Positions 36,823 through 45,399 of a stretch of DNA of 64,000 bases are shown here, piece after piece. Source of the DNA: Microbacterium sp. CSI-V. Its GTDB lineage: Bacteria > Actinomycetota > Actinomycetes > Actinomycetales > Microbacteriaceae. Where the stretch lies: assembly GCF_001984105.1 (NCBI RefSeq), contig NZ_MTQM01000009.1, positions 558,001 to 622,000 on the forward strand. Direction: 5' to 3'. Position numbers and translations under genes: made by a program. Positions within the stretch are counted from its first letter, which is position 1, and each line of letters starts with the position of its first letter. The notes beneath the pieces are model-generated. The model searched no databases, was not told where the DNA came from, and was given only the letters and a program-made list of their open reading frames with translations.

Positions 36823-39800
36823 GTGTCCGTCGAACCCGTCATCGTCTACCCGCCCGAGCTGCCCGTCAGCGCCGCGCGGGACGAGATCGCGCGCGCCATC
36901 CGCGATCACCAGGTCGTGATCGTCGCCGGCGCGACCGGATCGGGCAAGACGACGCAGCTGCCGAAGATCTGCCTCGAGCTCGGGCGCACGTCGATCGCCC
37001 ACACGCAGCCGCGCCGCATCGCCGCACGGACCATCGCCGAGCGCATCGCCGAAGAGCTCCAGGTCCCGCTCGGTTCCACTGTCGGTTACAAGGTGCGCTT
37101 CACCGACAAGGTGTCGGCCGACACCCGGGTGGCACTGGTCACCGATGGCATCCTGCTCAACGAGATCCACCGCGACCGGCTGCTCCGCCGCTACGACACG
37201 ATCATCGTCGACGAGGCGCACGAGCGTTCGCTCAACATCGACTTCCTGCTGGGGTACCTGCGGCGGATCCTTCCCCAACGCCCCGACCTCAAGGTGATCG
37301 TCACGTCGGCGACGATCGACCCCGAGAGCTTCGCGCGCCACTTCGCCGCTCCGTCCGCCGAACCCGGCGGCGAGCCGGTGCCGGCGCCGGTCATCGAGGT
37401 GTCCGGCCGCACGTACCCGGTCGAGATCCGGTATCGGCCGCTCGATGGGGCGGACGATGCGGGCGAAGCTCCTGAGATTCCGGATGCCGCCGACCCCGAC
37501 GACCCGACTTCCCGCGGCCCGGCTGCCCGGGCGCCGCAGAAAGTCAGGAGTTCGGCCCGGCCCGCCGGCAAGACCGCGCGTGACAGCGATGACGCCGACG
37601 AGGTGGGTGCCGTCGTCGCGGCGCTCCGCGAGCTCGACCGTGAGCCCGCGGGCGACGTGCTCGTCTTCTTCCCCGGCGAGGCCGAGATCCGCGACGCGGC
37701 GGATGCCATCCGCGGTGCGTATCAGAAGGATGCCTCCCCGACCGAGGTCCTGCCCCTGTACGGGCGTCTCTCCGCCGCCGAGCAGCACCGCGTATTCGAG
37801 CGCTCCACCGTCGCGGGCGTCCGCCGCCGCGTCATCCTCGCCACCAACGTCGCCGAGACGAGCCTCACCGTCCCCGGCATCCGGTACGTGGTCGACACCG
37901 GCACCGCGCGCATCTCGCGGTACAGCAACCGTTCGAAGATCCAGCGGCTGCCGATCGAGGCGGTGTCGCAGGCGTCGGCGCAGCAGCGCTCGGGCCGCGC
38001 CGGCCGCACGTCGCCGGGGATCGCGATCCGGCTGTACTCCGAGGACGACTTCACCCGCCGCCCGGAGTACACCGAGCCCGAGATCCTGCGGACGTCGCTG
38101 GCATCCGTCATCCTGCAGATGCTGTCGCTCGGGTTCGGCGACATCCAGGCATTCCCGTTCCTGACCCCGCCCGATTCCCGAGGCGTGAAGGCCGCGTTCG
38201 ACCTGCTCGTCGAGCTCGGCGCCGTGAAACTCCCGGCGCCCGGGTCCCGCGCCGCCGACACCGATCGCGACGTCCGCGACGACGGCGACCCCTCGCGGCA
38301 GCGGCGCGGACGCGGCGACGAGCGCGGCCCGCGGCTCACCGCCATCGGCCGCGAGATCGCCCGGCTGCCGATCGACCCGCGCTTCGCGCGCATGCTGCTC
38401 GAGGCCCGCGACGCGGACGTGCTGCCCGAGGTCATGGCGATCGTCGCCGGGATGTCGATCCAGGACGTCCGCGAACGCCCCGAGGACCGCCGCGACGAAG
38501 CCGACCGCTTCCACGCGCGCTTCACCGACCCGACCAGCGACTTCCTGTCGCTGCTGAACCTGTGGGAGTACCTGCAGGAGAAGCAGGCCGAGCTCGGGTC
38601 GAGCGCGTTCCGGCGCCTGTGCCGCAGCGAGCACCTCAACTACGTCCGCGTACGCGAGTGGGTCGACGTCCATCGGCAGCTCTCGTCGCTGCTCGGCGCC
38701 GGTCGTGAGGGCCGCGGAGCGCGGAACCGTGTCCCAGAAGTCGCTGGTTCGGGTCGCTCGAAACCGCACCGTTCGGGACATGCCCCGTCAGAAGTGGGAC
38801 GAGGGGACGCGCCCGAAGGGCACGCGCAGGGGGATGCCATCCACCGCGCGATCCTGTCAGGGCTTTTGTCGCACATCGGCATCCTCGATCCCCGCACGAT
38901 CGCCCAGGCCAAGGACCGCAAGGCGCCCGGCGACGCGCGTCCGACGAAGGGCGAGTACATCGGCGCGCGCGGCGCGCGGTTCGCGATCTTCCCCGGCTCG
39001 GGGCTGAAGAAGCGGCGGCCCTCCGCGGTCATGGCGGCCGAGCTCGTCGAGACCTCGCGCTTGTTCGCCCGGACCGTCGCGGCGGTCGATCCGGCGTGGG
39101 CGGAGGACCTCGCCCCCGACCTCGTGAAGCGCTCGCTGAGCGAGCCGCACTGGTCGAAGGATGCCGGCTCCGCCGCCGCGTACGAGAAGGTCACGCTGTT
39201 CGGCGTCGAGCTGGTCGGACGTCGCCGCGTGCAGCTCGCGCGCTTCGATCGCCCGCTCGCGCGCGAGATGTTCGTGCGCCACGCGCTCGTCGAGGGCGAA
39301 TGGGACCCGTCGGTGCTCGACAAGCGCCTCACCGCGTTCCTCCGCCGCAACCAGGAGCAGCGCCGCCTGCTCGAGAAGATCGAGGAGCGCGAACGCCGGC
39401 GCGACATCCTGGTCGGCGACGAAGCGGTGTTCGCGTTCTACAACGCGCGGATCCCCGCCGACGTCACGGACGTGCGCTCGTTCGAGACGTGGTGGAAGGA
39501 TGCCTCGAACCGCACCCCGCACCTCCTCGATCTGCGCGAGTCCGACCTCACCGGCGATCGCGCGCAGGGCGACGACCGGGCCTTCCCCGCGCGCTGGCGC
39601 CAGGGCGACCAGACGCTGAACCTCGCCTACCGCTTCGAGCCGGGCGCCCCCGATGACGGCGTGACGGTGGTCGTTCCGCTGCCGCTTCTCGCGCAGCTGC
39701 GGCCGGACGGCTTCGACTGGCAGGTGCCGGGCATGCGCGACGAGCTGGTCACGGCCCTGCTGCGCGCGTTGCCGAAGACGATCCGCCGCAACGTCGTTCC

Positions 39801-41016
39801 CGCGGCCGACTGGGCCGAGAAGTTCAGCGCCGAGCTGGCGGAGAAGGGTCCGGAACACACGAACGGCCTGCCGAAGACCACGCTCGTCGACGCGCTCGCC
39901 GCGCTCGTCCAGCGCGTCGCGAACCAGCGCGTGAGCGCCGCGGACTTCGAGCTCGACCGCGTCCCGGGTCACCTCATGCCGTCGTTCCGCGCGGTCGACC
40001 CCCGCGGACGGGCTGTGGGCTCGGACCGCGACCTCGGAGCACTGCAACGCCGCCTCGCCGACCGGGCGCGTTCGAGCGTGGAGTCGACGATCGCGCGGCC
40101 CACAGCCCGGACGGCCGCGAAGGTCGCCGAGGCCTCCCCCGCGTTCGCGTCGCGCACGAAGCTCACGACCTGGGATGTGGACGAGCTCGCCGAGGTCGTC
40201 GACACCCCCGTCGCCGGCGGTGTCGTCCGCGGCTACCCCGCCCTCGTCGACGAGGGCGACAGCGTCGCCCTGCGCGTGGAGGCGACGCCCGAGGATGCCG
40301 CGCGGCACACCCGCGCCGGCATCCGGCGACTGCTTCTCCTCGCCGTCCCCTCCCCCGCGTCGTACGTGCTCGACCACCTCACCGCGAACGAGAAGCTCGC
40401 GCTCGCGGCATCCCCGTATCAGAACGCGAAGGCGCTGATCGAGGATGCGCGCGTGGCCCTGGCCGACGACGTCCTCAGGCGGGAGAGCCCGACCGGTGTC
40501 GTGCGCACGAAGGCGGAGTTCGAGCGCGTGCGCGATGCGTTCTCGGCCGCCTCGGTCGAGCAGACCTTCCGCGCGGTGTCGCTCGTCGCGAGGATCCTGC
40601 TGGCGCAGCGCGAGGTCGAGCGGGCCATGAAGGATGCCGCGTCGATCACGCTCCTCGGCGCCCTCAACGACGTGCGCGGACAGCTGAAGGGTCTGATCTT
40701 CCCCGGGTTCGTCTCCCGGACGGGGCTCGCGCGCCTCGCGCACCTGCCGCGGTATCTGGCGGGCGCGCTCGAGCGGGTGAAGACGCTGTCCGACAACCCC
40801 GGCCGCGATCGCCAGCGCATGACCGAGTACGAGCGCGGGGCCGCCGGTTTCGTCGAGGCCGGAGGCACGATGCCGCTTCCCGCGGAGGCGCCGGCGAACC
40901 TCGTGCAGACCCGGTGGTTGCTGGAGGAGTTCCGCGTGAGCCTGTTCGCTCAGCGTCTCGGCACCGCCGAGCCGGTCTCCCCCCAGCGCCTCGCGAAGGC
41001 GCTGAAGGGCGCGTGA
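36823..41016 (+). CDS. hrpA: ATP-dependent RNA helicase HrpA
   Basis: A DEAH-box helicase of 1397 residues that in E. coli rescues stalled ribosomes. Walker A is AGATGSGKTTQ (GSGK at 39-42), DEAH at 130-133, SAT in IVTSATIDP, and motif VI QRSGRAGRTSPG. Helicase-associated domains and a long C-terminal DUF3418 follow. Two low-complexity insertions differ from E. coli: one near residues 225-260 (rich in Asp/Pro/Ala) and a second near 627-668 (Gly/Arg/His-rich, nt 38700-38828) between two conserved blocks. GTG at 36823 follows TAGGCT by 8 nt. The stop codon TGA (41014-41016) is part of palindromic repeat copy 2. Confidence 0.95.
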   Translation: MSVEPVIVYPPELPVSAARDEIARAIRDHQVVIVAGATGSGKTTQLPKICLELGRTSIAHTQPRRIAARTIAERIAEELQVPLGSTVGYKVRFTDKVSADTRVALVTDGILLNEIHRDRLLRRYDTIIVDEAHERSLNIDFLLGYLRRILPQRPDLKVIVTSATIDPESFARHFAAPSAEPGGEPVPAPVIEVSGRTYPVEIRYRPLDGADDAGEAPEIPDAADPDDPTSRGPAARAPQKVRSSARPAGKTARDSDDADEVGAVVAALRELDREPAGDVLVFFPGEAEIRDAADAIRGAYQKDASPTEVLPLYGRLSAAEQHRVFERSTVAGVRRRVILATNVAETSLTVPGIRYVVDTGTARISRYSNRSKIQRLPIEAVSQASAQQRSGRAGRTSPGIAIRLYSEDDFTRRPEYTEPEILRTSLASVILQMLSLGFGDIQAFPFLTPPDSRGVKAAFDLLVELGAVKLPAPGSRAADTDRDVRDDGDPSRQRRGRGDERGPRLTAIGREIARLPIDPRFARMLLEARDADVLPEVMAIVAGMSIQDVRERPEDRRDEADRFHARFTDPTSDFLSLLNLWEYLQEKQAELGSSAFRRLCRSEHLNYVRVREWVDVHRQLSSLLGAGREGRGARNRVPEVAGSGRSKPHRSGHAPSEVGRGDAPEGHAQGDAIHRAILSGLLSHIGILDPRTIAQAKDRKAPGDARPTKGEYIGARGARFAIFPGSGLKKRRPSAVMAAELVETSRLFARTVAAVDPAWAEDLAPDLVKRSLSEPHWSKDAGSAAAYEKVTLFGVELVGRRRVQLARFDRPLAREMFVRHALVEGEWDPSVLDKRLTAFLRRNQEQRRLLEKIEERERRRDILVGDEAVFAFYNARIPADVTDVRSFETWWKDASNRTPHLLDLRESDLTGDRAQGDDRAFPARWRQGDQTLNLAYRFEPGAPDDGVTVVVPLPLLAQLRPDGFDWQVPGMRDELVTALLRALPKTIRRNVVPAADWAEKFSAELAEKGPEHTNGLPKTTLVDALAALVQRVANQRVSAADFELDRVPGHLMPSFRAVDPRGRAVGSDRDLGALQRRLADRARSSVESTIARPTARTAAKVAEASPAFASRTKLTTWDVDELAEVVDTPVAGGVVRGYPALVDEGDSVALRVEATPEDAARHTRAGIRRLLLLAVPSPASYVLDHLTANEKLALAASPYQNAKALIEDARVALADDVLRRESPTGVVRTKAEFERVRDAFSAASVEQTFRAVSLVARILLAQREVERAMKDAASITLLGALNDVRGQLKGLIFPGFVSRTGLARLAHLPRYLAGALERVKTLSDNPGRDRQRMTEYERGAAGFVEAGGTMPLPAEAPANLVQTRWLLEEFRVSLFAQRLGTAEPVSPQRLAKALKGA

Positions 41017-41075
41017 GTCGCCAGGATTTGTCGCCCGGACGCGACCGGAAGCGACAAATTCTGGCGACTCACGCG
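41010..41075. repeat. Palindromic repeat, family A copy 2 (contains the hrpA stop codon)
   Basis: Arms 41010-41034 and 41051-41075 are complementary over 25 nt except one G-T pair, which is a G-U wobble in RNA. Arm core GTGAGTCGCCAGGATTTGTC. The TGA within the left arm is the hrpA stop. It lies between the convergent hrpA and MarR genes, so it can act as a bidirectional terminator. Confidence 0.95.
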
Positions 41076-41081
41076 GGGGGG

Positions 41082-41576
41082 CTAGACCCCCAGGGCGCCG
41101 CCCCAGGTGCGCAGCAGCGCCTCGAGGTCGGCGCGCTGCGCGGGGGTCAGACCCTCGAGCAGGCGCTGCTCGTTACGGACATGGGCGGCGAACGCCTCGT
41201 CGATGACGCGCACCCCCGCGGGTGTGAGGCCGACGATGCGTCCGCGTCCGTCGTCCTCGCTCCCCTGACGGACGACGAGACCGGATGCCACGAGCCGGTC
41301 GACGCGTTTGGTCACGGCACCGGTGGTCACCATCGTGGTGCGCGCGAGCTCTCCCGCCGCGCAGGCGTAGGGCTCGCCGCGGCGCCGCAGGGCGGCGAGG
41401 ATGTCGAACTCCCCCTCGCCGAGCCCGTGCTCGCGGTAGACGCGCAGGAGTTCCTCGCGGAGCCTGTCGGCGAGCCGGTGGAGGCGGCCGATCACCTGGA
41501 GGGGCGAGACGTCGAGATCGGGCCGCTCGTCGCGCCACTGCTCGGCGATCCGGTCCACACGGTCGATGTCGTTCAC
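41082..41576 (-). CDS. MarR-family regulator, divergent from a DMT exporter
   Basis: A 164-residue winged-helix regulator: dimer helices at both ends, recognition region ELARTTMVTTGAVTKRVDRLV, wing RQGSEDDGRGRIVGLT. GTG at 41576 was chosen because TAAAGT (41584-41589, minus strand) lies 7 nt before it; the GTG at 41585 would fall inside that box. The gene is divergent from the DMT transporter, and two half-matching palindromes lie in the 40-bp shared region, so it very likely represses both genes and responds to the exported compound. It is a paralogue of the MarR at 2186. The 3' end abuts palindromic repeat copy 2. Confidence 0.92.
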   Translation of the reverse strand: MNDIDRVDRIAEQWRDERPDLDVSPLQVIGRLHRLADRLREELLRVYREHGLGEGEFDILAALRRRGEPYACAAGELARTTMVTTGAVTKRVDRLVASGLVVRQGSEDDGRGRIVGLTPAGVRVIDEAFAAHVRNEQRLLEGLTPAQRADLEALLRTWGGALGV

Positions 41577-41583
41577 CGTCCCC

Positions 41584-41609
41584 ACTTTACCTTCCTCGGA
41601 AGCTATTGT
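41584..41609. promoter_or_regulatory. Divergent -10 boxes of the MarR and DMT genes
   Basis: Minus-strand TAAAGT (41584-41589) serves MarR and plus-strand TATTGT (41604-41609) serves the exporter; each precedes its start codon by 7 nt. Both mRNAs should be leaderless. Confidence 0.6.
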
Positions 41610-41623
41610 GTCTTCCATGGAAA
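41591..41623. promoter_or_regulatory. Tandem MarR operator-like palindromes
   Basis: CTTCCTCGGAAG (41591-41602, perfect) and CTTCCATGGAAA (41612-41623, near-perfect) are 21 bp apart, two helical turns on the same DNA face. The first lies between the two -10 boxes and the second covers the ATG of the exporter at 41617. Binding by the adjacent MarR is inferred. Confidence 0.6.
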
Positions 41624-42540
41624 CTACTTGGCGTGCCGTCGCGATCACCGCGGTCGCCCCGATCGCCTGGGGCGCGACGTACGTCGTCACGCGACACCTC
41701 CTCCCCGCGGACGCACCGCTGTGGGGCGCCGCGCTGCGCGCACTGCCGGCGGGACTGCTGCTCTTGCTCCTCGCCCGACGGATGCCGCGCGGCGCCTGGT
41801 GGTGGAAGGCACCGGTGCTGGGCGCGCTCAACTTCGGCGGCTTCTTCGTGCTCGTCTACGTCGCCGCGCAGCTCCTGCCCTCCTCGGTCGCGGCGTCCAT
41901 CATGGCGCTCGCGCCGCTGGCGCTCGCCGGGCTCGCGTGGCCGCTCCTGCGGCAACGTCCGACGACCCGGTGGGCGCTCGGATCCGTCCTCGGCATCGCC
42001 GGAGTGGTGCTCATCGTCGGGCTCGGCACCGAGGGTGTCGCACCCGCCGGGGTGGTGGCATCCGCGATCGCCCTGCTGTCGTCGTCGCTCGGCGCGATCC
42101 TCACGACCCGGTGGCGTGACGACACCCCGCTCCTCGCGACGACATCGTGGCAACTCACCGCGGGCGGGATCGCGCTCGTCGTCGTCGCCGCGGTGGTCGA
42201 GGGCGCACCGCCGAGAGTGGATGCCACGGGCGTCGCCGCATACACCGGGATCGCCGTCGTGGCCACGGCGCTCGCCTTCGTGTGCTGGTTCACGGGTCTG
42301 CGCCTGCTGCCCGCGGGGACCGTCGGACTGATCGGCCTGCTCAACCCGGTGACCGGAGTGGTGCTCGGCGTGCTCGTCGGCGGCGAGTCGCTCGGCATCG
42401 GCCAGATCATCGGCATCCTCGCGGTGCTCGCCGCCATCGCCGTCGCGCGCCCGCCCCGCCGCATGACGCGTGAGTCGCCAGGATGTGTCGCCACCCGCCG
42501 TGCGCGGGCGACACATCCTGGCGACTCACGCACCGGATGA
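41617..42540 (+). CDS. DMT-superfamily (EamA) exporter with a repeat-encoded C-terminal tail
   Basis: A drug/metabolite transporter of 307 residues with ten predicted helices in two EamA halves (first starting AITAVAPIAWGATYVVTRHL, second starting near ASAIALLSSSLGAILTTRW). The EamA part ends at IGILAVLAAIAVARPPRR. The last ~25 residues, from the codon for MTRESPG to THPGDSRTG, are encoded by palindromic repeat copy 3, which has been read into the coding frame. The tail is basic and not expected in homologues. ATG at 41617 is supported by the -10 TATTGT 7 nt upstream. Expression is probably controlled by the divergent MarR; the substrate is unknown. Confidence 0.9.
   Translation: METTWRAVAITAVAPIAWGATYVVTRHLLPADAPLWGAALRALPAGLLLLLLARRMPRGAWWWKAPVLGALNFGGFFVLVYVAAQLLPSSVAASIMALAPLALAGLAWPLLRQRPTTRWALGSVLGIAGVVLIVGLGTEGVAPAGVVASAIALLSSSLGAILTTRWRDDTPLLATTSWQLTAGGIALVVVAAVVEGAPPRVDATGVAAYTGIAVVATALAFVCWFTGLRLLPAGTVGLIGLLNPVTGVVLGVLVGGESLGIGQIIGILAVLAAIAVARPPRRMTRESPGCVATRRARATHPGDSRTG
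42468..42531. repeat. Palindromic repeat, family A copy 3 (inside the DMT coding sequence)
   Basis: Arms 42468-42492 and 42507-42531 are perfectly complementary over 25 nt around a 14-nt loop. Arm core GTGAGTCGCCAGGATGTGTC. The whole element lies within the exporter reading frame and ends 15 bp before the convergent DUF4097-like stop. Confidence 0.95.
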
Positions 42541-42545
42541 ACGGC

Positions 42546-43379
42546 TCACGTCGTGCGCAGCGTCACCGAACCCAGGGTCGCCTGCACGTCGATGCGGGGC
42601 GTCGCGGTGGGCGAGGTCTTCAGGCTGCTGTCGACCGACCCGGGTCCGTCGCTGGACACGCGGTAGGTGTCGTCGGGGAGGCCGATGTCGGCGGAGCCCG
42701 CCGTCACCTCGATGCTCGTCCGCGCCGGCGCCGCACCGGTGAGGTCGGCGACCAGGTCGCCTCCGGTGACCTCGAAGGTCGCGGCGTCCACGCCCTCGAC
42801 GTCGGCCGTCGCCGATCCGCCCGACACCGAGATGCTCAGTGCGCTCGCGCTCCCGGTCACCGTCGCCCCGCCGCCGGCCACCTGCACGTCGACGTCGCCG
42901 TAGTCCCCGGCGAGATCGAGGCTGCCCCCGGCGACCTCGACCCGGAGATCGAGGTTCGTGCGCTCGAGGTCCTGCGGGAGGGTCAGGGTCGCCTGTGCCC
43001 CGTTGCCCCAGTCGCTGAAGGACCGGCGCGGCGTCGCGACCTTGAGGGTGTCGCCGTCCTGCTCGAGGGTCCACCCGCCGATGCCGCTCCCGTCGAGCTG
43101 AGCCTCCGAGACGTCGGCGAACACGACGGTCAGCGCGCCGCCGCTGACCTCGATGTCGAGGTCGCGCACGCCGTCGACGGCGCTCTGCTGCAGCGGGGCG
43201 GTCGCGTCGCTGCTGCGCAGCTCTCGGGCGGCCGTGAAGCCGGTGCTGAGCAGGGTGCCGACGATGACGAATCCGCCGATGACGATCGTGCCGATCGCGA
43301 CCGCCAGGGAGCCCGGGGAGCGTCGCGGCGGGGTGGGCACCGGGGCCGGGGCCGGCTCGAGCGGGGTCTGGAGGGTCAT
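42546..43379 (-). CDS. Membrane-anchored DUF4097-like adhesin-fold protein
   Basis: A 277-residue protein with a Pro-rich cytoplasmic N-terminus, one transmembrane helix (LAVAIGTIVIGGFVIVGTLL, about residues 26-45) and an extracellular part of repeated short beta strands (DLDIEVSGGALTVVF, VEVAGGSLDLAGDYGDVDVQ, VAGGGATVTG, ISVSGGSATADVEG). The repetition suggests a beta-solenoid as in DUF4097/DUF2807 proteins. The ATG overlaps the response-regulator stop upstream in its operon by 4 bp, so it is the last gene of a sensor kinase-regulator-DUF4097 unit. Envelope-stress sensing or output is a reasonable inference. Confidence 0.82.
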   Translation of the reverse strand: MTLQTPLEPAPAPVPTPPRRSPGSLAVAIGTIVIGGFVIVGTLLSTGFTAARELRSSDATAPLQQSAVDGVRDLDIEVSGGALTVVFADVSEAQLDGSGIGGWTLEQDGDTLKVATPRRSFSDWGNGAQATLTLPQDLERTNLDLRVEVAGGSLDLAGDYGDVDVQVAGGGATVTGSASALSISVSGGSATADVEGVDAATFEVTGGDLVADLTGAAPARTSIEVTAGSADIGLPDDTYRVSSDGPGSVDSSLKTSPTATPRIDVQATLGSVTLRTT

Positions 43380-44041
43380 GAGGATGCTCCGGTGGTGTCG
43401 TGGCCCAGGTGGACCAGGGCGGCGATGACGCGACGGTTGCCCGTCTCGTCCTGCTCGAGGCCGAGCTTGGTGAAGATCGCGGTGATGTGCTTCTCGACGC
43501 TCGCGGGCGACACGAACAGCGCCTGGGCGATCGCCTGGTTCGACCGCCCCTCGGCGATCAGGGCGAGCACGGCGCGCTCGCGTTCGGTGAGAGCCTGGAG
43601 CCGGTCGTCGCGTCGACGACGGGCCAGCAGCTGGCCGACGACCTCGGGGTCGAGGACCGTGGCCCCGCCGGCGATGCGGGCGACGGCGTCGAGGAAGTCG
43701 CGGACGTCGGCGACCCGATCCTTCAGGAGGTAGCCGAGCGACCCCTGGCCGTCCGCGATCAGGTCGCTGGCGTACTGCTCCTCGACGTACTGGGACAGGA
43801 CGAGGACGGCGAGCCCGGGATGCCGCGACCGCAGACCGATGGCGGCGCGGATTCCCTCGTCGGTCCAGGTCGGCGGGAGCCGGACGTCCAGCACGCACAG
43901 GTCGGGCGTCGTGTCGGTGACAGCGGCCTCGAGACCCGACGCGTCGGGGAGGGCGGCGACGACCTCGTGGCCGTCGTCGGCGAGGAGGCGCACGAGCCCC
44001 TCGCGCAGCAGGACGGAGTCCTCGCAGATCAGGATGCGCAC
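43376..44041 (-). CDS. NarL/FixJ-family response regulator
   Basis: A 221-residue regulator: receiver domain with acidic pocket ICEDS and phospho-acceptor Asp in LCVLDVRLPP, switch Lys in LKDRVADV, and a C-terminal LuxR helix-turn-helix (LTERERAVLALIAEGRSNQAIAQAL, then SVEKHITAIFTKL). GTG at 44041 lies 13 bp inside the kinase gene, giving coupled expression. Partner of the adjacent kinase. Its output probably includes its own operon. Confidence 0.93.
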   Translation of the reverse strand: MRILICEDSVLLREGLVRLLADDGHEVVAALPDASGLEAAVTDTTPDLCVLDVRLPPTWTDEGIRAAIGLRSRHPGLAVLVLSQYVEEQYASDLIADGQGSLGYLLKDRVADVRDFLDAVARIAGGATVLDPEVVGQLLARRRRDDRLQALTERERAVLALIAEGRSNQAIAQALFVSPASVEKHITAIFTKLGLEQDETGNRRVIAALVHLGHDTTGASS

Positions 44042-45336
44042 GGAACCGTCACCTCCACCGACGTCGGACCGCCCTGCGGGCTGTCGATGCGGGCCGTTCC
44101 CCCGGCCGCGGTGACGCGGTTGACGATGCCGTCGAGTCCGCCGCCGGGCACGACGCGCGCCCCGCCGAGACCGTCGTCCTCGACGCGGGCCCACAGCGAA
44201 CCGTCGTCGCGCACCCGCACGTCGACCCGGCAGTTCCCGGCCCGGGAGTGCTTCGCGGCGTTGGTGAGCGCCTCCGCGATCGAGAAGTACACGGCGGCCT
44301 CCGCGGGGCGACTGCACCGACGCGGCAGGCGCACGTCCAGGGTCACGGGGATGTGGGATCGGGACGCGAGCGCCGAGAGGGCGGCATCCAGTCCTCGATC
44401 CTCCAGGACGGACGCGTGGATGCCACGGGCCAACTGCCGGAGTTCGGTGATCGCCGACTTCGTCGAGGCGTGCGCCTCGGCGACGAGCGCCTTGGCGGCT
44501 TCGGGGTCGTCGTCGATCTTGGTCTGGGCGAGCCCCAACGTCATCCCGATGGAGACGAGCCGCGGCTGGACGCCGTCGTGGAGGTCGCGCTCGATGCGCG
44601 TGCGCTCGACCTCGGCGGCGCGGACCGCGCCCGCACGGCGGGTGTCGGAGGTGCGCGCCTGCTCCTCCAGCAGCGCCTCGCGGGACGGCACGAGGATCGC
44701 CCGCGCGAGCACACCGTGCAGCAGGCCCAGCCCGATCACCGCGCCCGTGGCGACGAGCACGGTGAGGGCGCCGATGAGCGGGGCACCCGCCCCCTCGAGG
44801 GGCAACAGACCGAAGAGCGCCGTGTGCGCCCACCCGAAGATCGGACTGAACACGAGCGCGAGCCCCCACGCGGCCGACCCGACGAGGAAGAGCGCGACGA
44901 GTCCGAGCAGGGTCGACACCGTGAAGGACGCGATCGCCCGCCACTGGCGCAGGTCGATCGCCTGCAGCCAGATCGTGTGCAGCACGCCGACGAACCCGGT
45001 CTTCGGGCTGCGCCTCGGGCGGAGGGCCGGCAGGTCGAAGCCGTAGAGCCCGTCGAGGCGGGCCTGCTCGAACCATGCCACGCCGAACAGCGCGTACACG
45101 AGACCGGCGAGCAGGACGACGCCGATGAGGAGGGCGAACAGGAGTCCGACGCCCGCGCCCAGGAGGCCGAAGAGTCCGCCGAAGACGACGGGGCCGATGG
45201 CGCCGAGCGCGGCCAGCTGGGCGATCGCGCCGGCGACCTGGCCGGGCGACGAGATGCGCACCGACCTCCGCGGCAGCGCACCCGGGGGTGCGGGCAACGT
45301 CGGCGGCGAGGGAGGGAGGACGGATGCCGTGGTCAT
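44029..45336 (-). CDS. NarL-system sensor histidine kinase (HisKA_3) with multi-pass sensor domain
   Basis: A 435-residue membrane kinase. The N-terminal half holds two pairs of hydrophobic helices (residues ~38-85 and ~135-190) of the putative sensor type found in actinobacterial kinases, without a large extracellular loop. The phospho-accepting His is in ERTRIERDLHDGVQPRL, followed by an HATPase_c domain with IAEALTNAAKHSRAG (N box) and VEDDGLGGARVVPGGGLDGI. ATG at 45336 follows TACCGT by 7 nt, so the mRNA is probably leaderless. First gene of the kinase-regulator-DUF4097 operon. Confidence 0.93.
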   Translation of the reverse strand: MTTASVLPPSPPTLPAPPGALPRRSVRISSPGQVAGAIAQLAALGAIGPVVFGGLFGLLGAGVGLLFALLIGVVLLAGLVYALFGVAWFEQARLDGLYGFDLPALRPRRSPKTGFVGVLHTIWLQAIDLRQWRAIASFTVSTLLGLVALFLVGSAAWGLALVFSPIFGWAHTALFGLLPLEGAGAPLIGALTVLVATGAVIGLGLLHGVLARAILVPSREALLEEQARTSDTRRAGAVRAAEVERTRIERDLHDGVQPRLVSIGMTLGLAQTKIDDDPEAAKALVAEAHASTKSAITELRQLARGIHASVLEDRGLDAALSALASRSHIPVTLDVRLPRRCSRPAEAAVYFSIAEALTNAAKHSRAGNCRVDVRVRDDGSLWARVEDDGLGGARVVPGGGLDGIVNRVTAAGGTARIDSPQGGPTSVEVTVPCAS

Positions 45337-45399
45337 GGGTTCCACGGTAGGACGCCGCTGCTCCGGGGTCAGCAGGGGCAGCCCGCCTCCTCGTTCGGG

